Source: Endomychus coccineus (Eukaryota > Arthropoda > Insecta > Coleoptera > Endomychidae). From it: DNA of 64,000 bases. Both the position numbers and the translations under genes were made by a program. The notes under the pieces were generated by a model. The model was not told the DNA's origin and did not search any database. It was given only the letters and a program-made list of their open reading frames with translations. Numbering within the stretch: position 1 is the first letter of the stretch; every line of letters starts with the position of its first letter. This document shows positions 26,424-36,710 of this stretch, one piece after another. Location of the stretch: NCBI GenBank assembly GCA_958510875.1, contig CAUEHT010000005.1:372001-436000 (forward strand). Reading direction: 5' to 3'.

Positions 26424-27700
26424 GGGGTAACCCTCAGCTGAAGATAAATTGGAATTTAATAAATTGCCTTTTCGTTTATAAATTTCCATCCCTTCCTAGA
26501 TATTTGTCCGTACTGTGTATTAAAATTGATAAACTTGCATTGGAAACGGTGTGATCTGTATTCAAAATATGATCGGCTGACGTTGATTTTTCATCATAAT
26601 TTTTCGTTATATGGGCAAAATGTTCTTTACCAAGTTAAATGTTCCTTCTAGTTTAACGAACATAGCACGATTCACAATCGATATCGTAAATCCCGAATTT
26701 GTCGAAGTCGTGAAGCTTATCAAAGTTGTTACCTAAACTTTAGCTTGTTCTTACATCTATAAACTGGTTGTATTGCAAATTTAGAAAAACAAATTATGAA
26801 ATTTAATAATTACTGAAGGATGGTATGGGAAACTTTTTTGAACTATTTGAAGGTGATGGCTATAATTTAGTTAATTGGTTACGTTCCGATGTACTTTTTT
26901 GTTTAGAAATTAAATTATTGATCAAAGATTTGTCGTAATCATTGTCCAACGATATTTTCTGAAGTTTATCAACTTCGTTGTTATAATTTTCCTGGCTCAA
27001 TGGAACGTTCAATAATCTGTGAACAAGACTTAATTGGAGCTATTTTATAATCGAACGGTGTATCTGAATCCGCCGGAGTATAACTATTTGTTTAAGTGGG
27101 TTTTCTGCTTATGTCGATATCCAAGTGACTACCATCTTTTATAATTCTAATATCAAGGAAAGAAAACTGCTTATCTATTTCTATTTCGACAGTGAGAATT
27201 TCGGTGAATCAAATTGGCTTTTAAGCGTGTTCAAAAAGTCATGTAAATCATAAACTTTACTTATACGCGAAAACATCATGAACCAAACTTTTGGAAACTG
27301 ATTTAATTTTGATTTTAGAAGGTTCAATGTCCGCTAAAAAAAATATTGGCCAAAAAAGGAGAGAGTGGATTGCACATTGCATATCCACTTGTTTGTTCAA
27401 AGTAGTTTTTGTTGAAAGTTTGTATGGGGGAGTTTAATATTTGAAAGCCATTTCTTCATAATGTTTGTCGACTCAGGGATTGGGGTATTTGTAAATAGGG
27501 AAACAACACCAAATGAAATGAGAGCATAAGCAGGTTCAAGTTTAAAATCTATCAATTTTGCAATTAGTTCCAAGGAACTGTTCATAGACAAACTTGGTGC
27601 GACTTGGAAGCAGAACTTCCACTGCTTTGGGATGAAAATTAGAGATCTGATAAAACGTCATGCCACTATTGTTCTTAATGCAAATGCACCTGCCCTAGAC
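26424..27700 (-). mobile_element. Penelope-like retroelement remnant (RT and GIY-YIG region)
   Basis: The minus frame 27591-27397 contains AYALISFGVVSLFTNTPIPE, the Penelope RT motif 'LvSFDVVSLFTNiP' with the usual Asp replaced by Gly. Further along the minus strand (about 26720-26540) the frame GIYDIDCESCYVR, then HFAHITKN and STSADHILNTDH, matches a Penelope GIY-YIG endonuclease. Stops and frameshifts abound. The element continues across the inserted TIR element into 22855-22601. Confidence 0.75.
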
Positions 27701-28305
27701 TAGAATGGACTCAATATTTAAAATATTATCTTTATTGAATTATTTATTTTCATATTTTAAATGAAAAACATTCATTATGCTCGTCGCAAACTATAACCAC
27801 TGATGTATGCCTAATAATAACTGATTAATGATATCACCATCTTTGCCGAAATCAATTTCTGAAGTCCAGAATGCTTTGGCTGAGTGAGAACCGAAAACAT
27901 GTCGGAATGAAGACTTTTTATTGATTGAAAAATGAGATGAATTCTTCAATAATTATATATTCTTGTTGTTAATATACATTGCTGTATTATATTACATCTT
28001 ATGAGATAGGGCAGTTGCTGCAGTATTGCTTTGTCATGCTTTATTGAAATCGGTTGATGTAGATACATTGGAAAACATTTCCGATTAGATTACGTTGTAG
28101 ACACTAAGGTAGATATCTACTTTTAAAAACTCAATGTAATCAGCCATTTCACGATGAAAATCCATTCTAAACTCAAATAAAATAATTATTTGAAAAACTG
28201 ATTTTGACTAATTTAATAAATAAATCTAACTAGTTTCGTTAACACCATAGCCTCTTCAAACCAAATCAGTACTTTGTAATATTTGTTTGAAGAAGCTGTG
28301 GTAAG
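27701..28305. repeat. Dispersed repeat shared with 8788-9140 and 21849-21875
   Basis: 28070-28305 is an inverted relative of 8788-8930 (words AAATGGCTGATT, TTTTTAAAAGTAGAT, GCGAAACTAG-like). CACGATGAAAATCCATTCT at about 28157 matches 9113-9131 directly. The mixed orientation suggests a short inverted-repeat element or rearranged copies. No gene recognised. Confidence 0.4.
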
Positions 28306-29640
28306 TAAGTTGGTAAGTAAGTTTATTTGCAGAAAAGAATACATATAAAGTTAACAATATAAATTGAGATATGTTGCAAATAAGAACAGTACTCACGAAA
28401 ATATGCGAAAGCATACTTGTGTGTGAGATAAAAACATAACAAGTTATATAACAATACCAATAATAATACTACTAATAATAACAGATAGTTGTTATTATCG
28501 TATTAATGAAATTCCTAAAATAACATTAATAAGTTTAATATAATAATAAGGTTATTCATTCAGAAGTATGCTAGAATATATTATATAAAATTAAATGGAG
28601 TTTCCATGATACAATATAATTATAATATATAATACAATAATACAGTAGAATACAGTATGACATAATTTAATTTAATACTATTTAGTGCCACGGAGTTGTA
28701 ACGGTGCTTTAGAAATCTGAAATTACTCCAGATTTAATATTTCAAGCAAGTGAATAGGTTTGAAGGCCTATATCACCGCTGAACCTCGTACTTGTAACAG
28801 TCGGCTGGATATTATTTCAGGTAGCGTTAATACCTCATCGACGTGTTATGTGAATTGAGAATGGTTTGCTGGAACCTGCTCGGGTATCCAAGATCTTAGT
28901 TGATCCGTGTACCCGTGAGGTATCTTAAAGCTGCCACCATTAGGTGTATATTTCAGCCCACCTAGAAGCTGTTTTTGACTACGATGCCTTGATCCCTTCC
29001 AAGGGACCGCCTCGTACAATTACTTACAATTATATCTTTATATCTATTCAAGCGTAAATTCTGAAGGTCGTATTCGCTGAGAGGTGATTAGGAATAACCA
29101 GTTAAACTCGTTAATGAAATTAAATAATAAATATATATGGTATAAAAGTAAACAAAATTTAGTACATCAAAATCCATCAAACGATCATAAGATTCATCCA
29201 AAATTTAGAAATGGGAATGATACATAAATTTAAAGACGTCAAATTCGGGTTCACCTCAAGTGGGAACCTATGAAATCGTTATCAATGTCACTAGTTCTAC
29301 CCCTTGCGCCAGCGAGCGAGTTCCTGCTCAGGTTCTCTTGAGAGAGTTGGAATCAGTGGAAGCTAATTAGTACAATCTCCGGACAGTGATCGATTTCGCG
29401 CTCGATCACGCCGATGATTGATAGATAATATTTAGAACTAAAGAAGAATTCCTCTCTTTCTAGTAACCTGTGGCAAGCCTAACGACCTGATACTCGATCA
29501 TATTCCCTAAGTGATCTCAGATATTCCGAATTTTTATTGAACACTCAAGCTAACCTGAATGGCTAAAAAAAACATATATTAACAAACTAAACATTGGCGG
29601 ACGGAGCGTGATCTGAAGGTTAAATAACCGCATTATAACA
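28306..29640. other. Non-genic, possible decayed retroelement
   Basis: It starts with GGTAAGTAAGTT-type short tandem repeats (28308-28335), which could be the tail of a minus-strand non-LTR element. 28690-29040 and 29230-29640 are GC-richer and look like old TE or UTR sequence (for example a CGATCACGCCGATGATTG patch near 29403), but I could not assign them. No open frame of note. Confidence 0.35.
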
Positions 29641-29982
29641 TCGCCGATTCAGAGGTTTAGTCCAGTCGTCCTGCAATTGATATTTTTTCCACATCTCTAT
29701 TTTATGGTTGATATTTATGTTTTTTGGGTCGCTGATCACGAATATGGGGGTTAAAAAATCGTAGGCCCATGGTGTTCCGAGATATTGGCCATTTTTGACT
29801 CAAAAATGGCCGTTTTTTTGAGTTTTCGTCGTTTTTGGCGATTTGAAGGGAAACAACATATTTTATCGACTAGACAGTGAAGTACAAATTTGTACGGAAA
29901 CGAAAAATGCGAATGGAGGAAAATAGAAGTCTCTAAGTCATTCGGGGCCTGATATAAGGCTCATTTTGGTTTGTTTTTTTTT
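29641..29982. other. Unassigned sequence left of the PIN/CXC element
   Basis: No gene. It contains a short inverted repeat around GGCCATTTTTGACTCAAAAATGGCC (29788-29812). It may be the outermost TIR of the next element, whose right counterpart would have been lost where the R4-like element joins at 33913. Confidence 0.3.
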
Positions 29983-31149
29983 GGTAACATAAAAATTAAA
30001 TTTCGTCATACAAATTTTCCTCTAAGAACTTTATTTTCTGCGCAATGGTAGTATTCCATGTGTATTTTCTAATTAATCTTGGTTTTTCGTCACCTCTTTT
30101 TTTGACGTCAAAATCCGCCATCTTAGAAAAAATGGTTTTTTCATTATAACTCCGTTAAAAATTGGTCGCGAATTGAAGAGTTTGATGTCTTCTACAACAT
30201 CTCCAGGATCCAAGCATTTTGATTGAAATGGGACCGTTTTGAAAAATCAAGGTCCCAGAAAAAATTAATAATTTTTAGGTTAGAATACTCGTATGAGATT
30301 AAACTTTCACATGCGTATAGCGAATCGTTCTACGAGTATTTCAAGCTTCCGTAGTTTTTTTTTGGATTAGTAGAACTTGAGATATCTATTGATGTAGGTT
30401 TGGGTTCACACTGAGCCCAATTTTGACCCTAATCAAAAAAATTAAAAAAATTCTTACAGAAAAGATTTCTGGCTATGTAACCCTGAATCGTCGACCTTCC
30501 ACGTATCTGTAAAGAAATTATAGCGCGAGTTGAAAAAAGAAAACCGGAGCAAAAAAAAAACAAATGCGCTCGAAATCCGAGCTAATATAGATTTTAAACA
30601 AAAAATTCAAATTTTTGAATTTTTTTTTGTCGTTTTGGATGTATTGTTCACATAAAAATATTAAATACTGTCAATGTAATAATGAATTTGAGATTTGTTA
30701 TTGATAATTTTCATGGTAATTGAAATAATAATATTTTTCTGAATGTACTGTTTTAACTAAGAAAAAAAAACACTATCAATATAATGATGAACAGGAAAGT
30801 GATTATTGCAGATTTTAATATTAATTGAAACATTTATTCATCATAATATAATCTCGCGTGATGTCGAGTCAAGTAGAAAGAATGGCCCCAAAAAATTCCA
30901 TAGAATGCGTACGCGTACAGTTTTTTATTCTTACAAGAGCAGATGTTCATCGTTACCATGGTGATCCACAGAGATCATCACGTTGTACGCGTGTAACTTA
31001 TATTTTGTTTGAAATTCTTGAATTGTTAGTGCATCATCGTCATCATCAACAAACTCTTGAATGTTGCAGATGAAACTGTAAATTGTTATAAAGCTTTTGA
31101 AGTCGGGTTACAAAGTTATAAAAATATGCTGAAAAACCGGTAGGAAACT

Positions 31150-32823
31150 ATATTTTCGAAAAAAAAATCATGTCATCACGTTAGCGGCAGTAAAAAATGT
31201 CTTAAGAATTCGTGGAAAAAAAGTAAATCTAAGTCCTCTAGCATTGTTTCAGCGAATTAGTGTAGTTTCTAAAAGTGAAAAAGAATTGTACAATCATTTC
31301 ATGTATGAATTGGCTCCAATTGTATTAGCTTTATTTGATTTAGATGGTATGCGGAAAAAATACTAAATCATCTTTCTATGAATTTTTCGAACAACTCAAG
31401 AATCCATATTTCCAAAATCGTTTACACTTTATTGATGGTGGTTTTTTGTTACATAAAGTAAGATGGAAAAAAATATCACTTTCGAAAATATTGCAAATAG
31501 TTATGTAGATTATGTAAATATACATTATCCTGGATATATATTAGTTTTTGATGGTTACGATAGTTGTACAAAGGAACGATTGAGACGAAAGACTCACATG
31601 GTTCCTGACGTTAAAGTCAAAAGAGACAATAAATGCTTAATTGTTCAGGATACATTTTTATCAAATGTAAATAATAAAAAACAATTCATAGATTTACTGG
31701 TAACTTCTTTAACAGAAAATGGTGATCAGATTGTTAGAGCTTCGTGTGATGCAGATGCATTAATTGTAAGCACGACTACAGATTTAAGTGAAAAAAATCC
31801 AAACAAAAATATTGTTATAGTGGCCGAAGATACTGATGTTCTAGTCTTATTAACTCAATTAACAGATTCAAAAAATATAACAAAACTCATATATTTTCAA
31901 AAATCAGAGAAAACCGTTAAAGGTAAAACAAAACCAGCAGAATATTATCATCAAAATTCGTTCATTTATAGCCCTATCAAACCTTTCATTTGTTTTTTCC
32001 ATGCTTTTAGTGGATGCGACACAACATCCGCTTTTTACAGGCAAGGTAAAAAAATATCAATTTTTTACCAAACGATTTGAATGAATTTTATAAAACTGAG
32101 CCAGATGTTGAGATATTATTCAGAACTGGTAGAAGTATTTTGTATCAAATATATGCTCCTAAATTACAAAAGAAAAATATTCAAAACCTCGGCCACTTGC
32201 GCTTTATTTGTTATACCAATAGAGTTCGAAAGTCGGCATGTGAACTTGAATGCTTGCCACCAACTGATGATGCAACCAAATTACACATTTTACGTGTTTA
32301 TTATCAGGTGCAGCTTTGGATAGGCAATGATACCATTGGCCCAACCAAATGGGGTTTGAAAAGTACAGAAAATGGTTTTGATGCTATTCAAACATATAAA
32401 GAAGCTGCACCTAAAAATTTGCTAAAAATAATTGCATGTGATTGCAAAGTCAGTTGCAGTGGCAAATGTTCTCGTAAGAAAGTAGGTATACCATGTACAA
32501 TTATATGTAAACACTGCGAGGGTAAAGACTGTGCAAATAGCGTTGATCCAGAAGTTACGTTATTAGATGATAATGAATTTTCAATAAATGACGATGTCGA
32601 TGATGATGATAATGATGATCTTAATGTAATTCCTTCATCAGTAGGAAATGATGATGATCAAGAACCTGATAGTGATTTTGCAACTGATGTTAATATCAAT
32701 AATGATCATATCACATCAGCAACTTGCTACGAAAGTGATGAAGAAACTGAGGATATGACATCAACAGATTCGACTACGACTGAAAATGAGGAAAGCATTG
32801 CACCTAAAAAGCGTAGAGTATAG
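31150..32823 (+). pseudogene. PIN/XPG-like nuclease plus CXC cysteine-rich protein, frameshifted
   Basis: An N-terminal stretch is readable before the first long ORF (31180-31370, including NLSPLALFQRISVV and YELAPIVLALFDLDGMRKK). The main ORFs 31463-32080 and 32077-32823 follow. Acidic motifs in order (VFDGYDS, RASCDADALIVS, VAEDTDVLVLL, FSGCDTTSAF) follow the FEN1/XPG-type PIN nuclease pattern. The C-terminus has a CXC/tesmin-like cluster (CDCKVSCSGKCSRKK and CTIICKHCEGKDC) and an acidic tail. Frame breaks at about 31365, 31466 and 32070 show a dead copy. Its catalytic role in transposition is inference. Confidence 0.7.
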
Positions 32824-33278
32824 GAATTATATATTATGATGTTAAGGTTGTTGGTTTATTAAGGATAAGAATTGGTTGTTATTTATCTCAAATAGCAAAA
32901 TCTGCCATGTACAAATGTATTATTGATGACTCTATTTTTTTTAAGCAAGAAAGAAACAATATATAAGATATAATATATAACAATGTCATTCATAATTAAA
33001 TATATATTTTTCTTTCAAAATTTTCCTATCAAAAAAAAATACATAAATTATTATTATTATAATTATTTTTCAATTCGTCAATAATAAAATTCATGTTTAT
33101 TATTTATTGATTATTTTTAATTTTTTCGATTAAATGGTACCTTTTCAAAATACCATTATCGTAAAAAAAAAGATATTATTTTAATTATTATGAAAATTAT
33201 CAACAATAAATCTCAAATTCATTATTACATTGATTGGAAAAAAAAATTGAAAATTCTTTTTGAAATCTACCTTATTGG
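32824..33278. other. AT-rich 3' region of the PIN/CXC element
   Basis: Very AT-rich with TTATTATTATAATTATT runs. Several ATTAAA/AATAAA-like signals (for example near 33083 and 33205) could end the transcript. No gene. Confidence 0.5.
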
Positions 33279-34035
33279 TGCTCGGATTTCGAGCGCATTT
33301 GTTTTTTTTTTTGCTCCGGTTTTCTTTTTTCAACTCGCGCTATAATTTCTTTACAGATACGTGGAAGGTCGACGATTTAGGGTTAGATAGCCAGAAGTCT
33401 TTTCTGTAAGAATTTTTTTAAATTTTTTTGATTAGGGTCAAAATTGGGCTCATTGTGAACCCAAACTTACATCAATAGATATCTCAAGTTCTACTAATCC
33501 AAAAAAAAAACTACGGAAGCTTGAAATACTCGTAGAACGATTCGCTATACGCATGTGAAAGTTTAATCTCATACGAGTATTCTAACCTAAAAATTATTAA
33601 TTTTTTCTGGGACCTTGATTTTTCAAAACGGTCCCATTTCTTCACTTTTCAATCAAAATGCTTGGATCCTGGAGATGTTGTAGAAGACATGAAACTCTTC
33701 AATTCGCATTTTGATTTGGATCAAAAGACCAATTTTTAAAGGAGTTATGATGGAAAAACCATTTTTTCTAAGATGGCGGATTTTGACGCCAAAAAAAGAG
33801 GTAGACGAAAAACCAAAATTAATTCGAAAATACACATGAAATACTACCATTGCGCAGAAAATAAAGTTCTTAGAGGAAAATTTGTATGACGAAATTTAAT
33901 TTTTATGTTACCATTCAAACCTGGTCGGGGCTGCTGCGAGCTCCGACGACATCGCAGCAGTCGCGCCAGAAAAAACCTAAAAGGCGGTTAACCGAAGCTA
34001 CTCCTCCCCACCGGTCGGTAAGTAGCTTCAGGTTC

Positions 34036-34459
34036 CTAAATCGTGTGCCCTAAGTATTCTAATTGAACCCAGAATGACTCTGCCTTTTGCATCCGGTCTA
34101 TCAACATCTGCGCCGAGTTCCTACAGGCCGGAATGATCTTCAAGTTTGAACGCAGCGAAGAACGAATTCCGCTCAAAACACCGATGATCAGAACTACTAA
34201 TAAAACCTTGTGGCCTAGGTATAGCGTGCGGAGTTCGAACAGGAGATCTTGATATTTTGTCCATTTTTCCTCCTCTTTCAAGACTATGTTCTTCTCTGCC
34301 GGAGCGGAGAATTTGATGACATACATAGTCTTGATTAGTTTATCGAGGAGGACAACGTCAGGCCTATTTGCTCGTATGGACCTGACGGTCGGAAACGGAT
34401 AATTCCAGAAGATCTGGCATTTTTCGTTTCCGACAACGGACTCAATATCTCCTGGCATG
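34036..34459 (-). pseudogene. R4-like element C-terminal restriction-like endonuclease, copy 1
   Basis: This encodes the end of the R2/R4-type restriction-like (PD-(D/E)xK) endonuclease. The motif RPDVVLLD is followed 11 residues later by [12 protein letters not shown]. Copy 2 has YVIEFSAP at that place, so the putative catalytic Glu is Lys here, a loss-of-function change. The domain would nick target DNA to prime reverse transcription. The frame opens into the gypsy LTR on the right, so the ATG-containing upstream part of the 147-codon frame is not native. Confidence 0.75.
34456..34459. repeat. Target duplication of gypsy element (left)
   Basis: CATG, repeated at 42690-42693. Copy 2 of the R4-like element has a single CATG at this site (44656-44659). 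Confidence 0.9.
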
Positions 34460-36200
34460 TGTAACCAACTCCCGCCCAAATGACTAATTTTGGTGGAAGA
34501 TTAGTTGTCCCCTAAGGTTACGGTACGGTCATGTACCTTAGCAGACCTGCCTGGGTTTCTTACAAGTAAGAAGGTCAGAGTTCTTCTAGTTTAATTTTGT
34601 GGTTGGTATTTGAGAGATGCTCTTCCTACAGAAGAATAATGTCTTTGCCTTGAATAAAATGATGACAAACCTTTGTAGCTATTTATTAAAAGAAATAAAT
34701 CATTAACTATTTACAATATTATATACAATTATCAACAATCAAAATATCTATACAGAGTTTTCACTGGAAATGACAACATTTATAAGACAGTGATATTCGG
34801 TCATCCCTATATGATATACGCTATTCGATTATTAAATCCAAATGATTCCGCGAAAGTTTTTTATCAGGCTCACTAACAGCTGGTATCTCGATTAGGTCAA
34901 TATACCCTAACACGATGTAAGAAATGAGAATATCAGATTGTACACGTCTTCCTGAATTCGACTCGGAAATCTGTTTACTTGAGAGGTGACCAAGCACCCG
35001 TGTACTACTGTGTCTCTCCTTATGACAATTTATTACGCCTCGGTTTATCTTTTGGTTTAATAGAAATACGGAATTAGTGTTCGGAAGAACAAATTACTAT
35101 TAAATTGTTCACGGGGAATCCCTAACTTGAAATGGAACTCAATCTCTTTACGAAAATTCCTAATTGTTAACTAAACTGGTATTCATCATTGCATTCATAT
35201 GAAACGACTGTCAACACTGAATCGTCTCGTAGAATTTGATTGAAAATTAAAACAAAAATTGATTCTTCACGGAAAATATTATTAAATCATGAACGGAACA
35301 GCTCTTCACAATATATTCAGGAAAAACAATCGTCAACACTTGACTGTTTTCTAGAATTATTGAAATAGACTCAGATTCAAATAGTGACGGAAAATAATAA
35401 CTAATTATGAACAGTACGGCGCTTCCCTATCTATTCAGGAAAACAATCGTCAACACTTGACTGTTTTCTAGAATTATTGAAATAAACTCAGATTCAAATA
35501 GTGACGGAAAATAATAATTAATTATGAACAGTACGGCGTTTCCCAATATATTCAGGAGAAACAATCGTCAACACTGGACTGTTTTCTAGAATTATTGAAA
35601 TGTAAATTCAGATTCAAATAGTGACGGAAAATAATAATTAATTATGAACAGTACGGCGTTTCCCAATATATTCAGGAAAAACAATCGTCAACACTGGACT
35701 GTTTTCTAGAATTATTGAAATGTAAATTCAGATTCAAATAGTGACGGAAAATAATAATTAATTATGAACAGTACGGCGTTTCCCAATATATTCAGGAAAA
35801 ACAATCGTCAACACTGGACTGTTTTCTAGAATTATTGAAATGTAAATTCGGCAATTGAATCTTTACGGAAAAATTATTAGTTAGCAAAGTCGAGAATATA
35901 CTTACTCTCCATTTATCGGATTAAATGGAAAAACTCTACTTTCGGTATCTCGGGTTTACTGCTTCAGCTACGGTGGTCTCCTCGCAAGTGATCTTCAGAT
36001 GGGAGACCGGCCTCCTTTTATACTCTGAAGTTGACACGTCATGTCATTGAGAATGTCGCCGGAACGCGGACTCGCTTATCAGGAGCTACACTCTGCTGTC
36101 GGGTTTTTATACACATAGTGCACCAAAGTTTGATTCCTTTATTTCGGTAGAGGTGACTTACTTGGGCAATAATATTAATTAGTAACGACGCTTCGTTACA
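34460..36200 (-). repeat. 3' LTR of the gypsy element (left copy), 1,741 bp
   Basis: Begins TGTAACCAACTCCC and ends CTTCGTTACA on the plus strand. It contains an internal tandem array of ~120-bp units (about 35220-35880: AACAATCGTCAACACT, TTTTCTAGAATTATTGAAAT, GTGACGGAAAATAATAA). It has 16 bp (CCGGCCTCCTTTTATA, near 36010) absent from the other LTR. Confidence 0.95.
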
Positions 36201-36201
36201 C

Positions 36202-36218
36202 ACCTCCCTTTCTTCGGA
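36202..36218 (-). promoter_or_regulatory. Polypurine tract of the gypsy element
   Basis: The minus strand reads AAGAAAGGGAGGTG directly before the LTR start TGTAACGAAG, the expected primer site for plus-strand DNA synthesis. Confidence 0.8.
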
Positions 36219-36408
36219 AAAATTTAATTTTATTAAAATTTTCCATCCAAATACTCCTGGTAAGTTGGAGTCTCTGTGCTGTCCCAGGGCAGCTTAACGC
36301 GGACTACTACTTTACCAGAAGGATCCCTAACCCGATAATAGCGGAATTTCTTTCGGCGCGGACGTTTACAAATATTCTTAACGCTAGTCTTAATACTACT
36401 TATCCTAA

Positions 36409-36690
36409 TTATGCCACTAATGGTGTCTCTGTCACTCTGGGCACTGGGTTATTTACACTGGGAATAGAAGTCTCTGCCTTCGGGGAGGGGCTGATGTTGA
36501 AGAGAAGACGGCCGGGGGTTGGAGGCATCTCGCTGGGCAACGGGGAATAATACAATTGGAGAATCGGGCTCGTGTCCGGTGTATGTCCGAATAGCTCCAG
36601 ATACTTCCGACCCAGCTGAAGAGCGGCCTCGGCATCGTCTCCGGGAGTACGGGGAACTTCAGGGGTACGAATCTGCGGGCTGGACGTCAT
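36409..36690 (-). CDS. Small proline-rich ORF downstream of gypsy pol, 93 aa
   Basis: Begins with an ATG (MTSSPQIRTPEVPRTPGDDA), starting 20 bp after the pol stop, and ends about 200 bp before the 3' LTR. It is rich in Pro, Ser and Thr, with no signal peptide or membrane segment, so it is not an envelope gene. I do not recognise it. It may be an accessory ORF3 of this gypsy lineage or chance; its position in a young element favours some conservation. Confidence 0.4.
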   Translation of the reverse strand: MTSSPQIRTPEVPRTPGDDAEAALQLGRKYLELFGHTPDTSPILQLYYSPLPSEMPPTPGRLLFNISPSPKAETSIPSVNNPVPRVTETPLVA

Positions 36691-36710
36691 ACCTGAAGGA
36701 ATAAAAAAAA

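Larger units (their letters stand above)
29983..33912 (+). mobile_element. TIR element encoding a PIN/FEN-like nuclease with CXC domain (broken)
   Basis: Inverted repeats of about 600-630 bp (29983-30582 and 33279-33912) surround one long broken gene. The arms share blocks such as CAAATGCGCTCGAAATCCGA and CTCGTATGAGATTAAACTTT; the right arm has diverged blocks and extra bases. The right edge abuts an R4-like element directly, so the outer end and target duplication cannot be defined. The encoded protein family is widespread and multi-copy in arthropod genomes and is not one of the classic DDE transposases. Confidence 0.7.
33913..34459 (-). mobile_element. R4/Dong-like non-LTR element, copy 1, 3' segment
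   Basis: This is nearly identical to 44115-44659 of copy 2. It ends abruptly against the TIR element without the poly-A (poly-T) run seen in copy 2. On the right it is interrupted at GGCATG by the gypsy LTR; the rest of copy 1 resumes at 42694. Copy 2 shows the uninterrupted target (GGCATGTAAGGCAGC). Confidence 0.85.
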
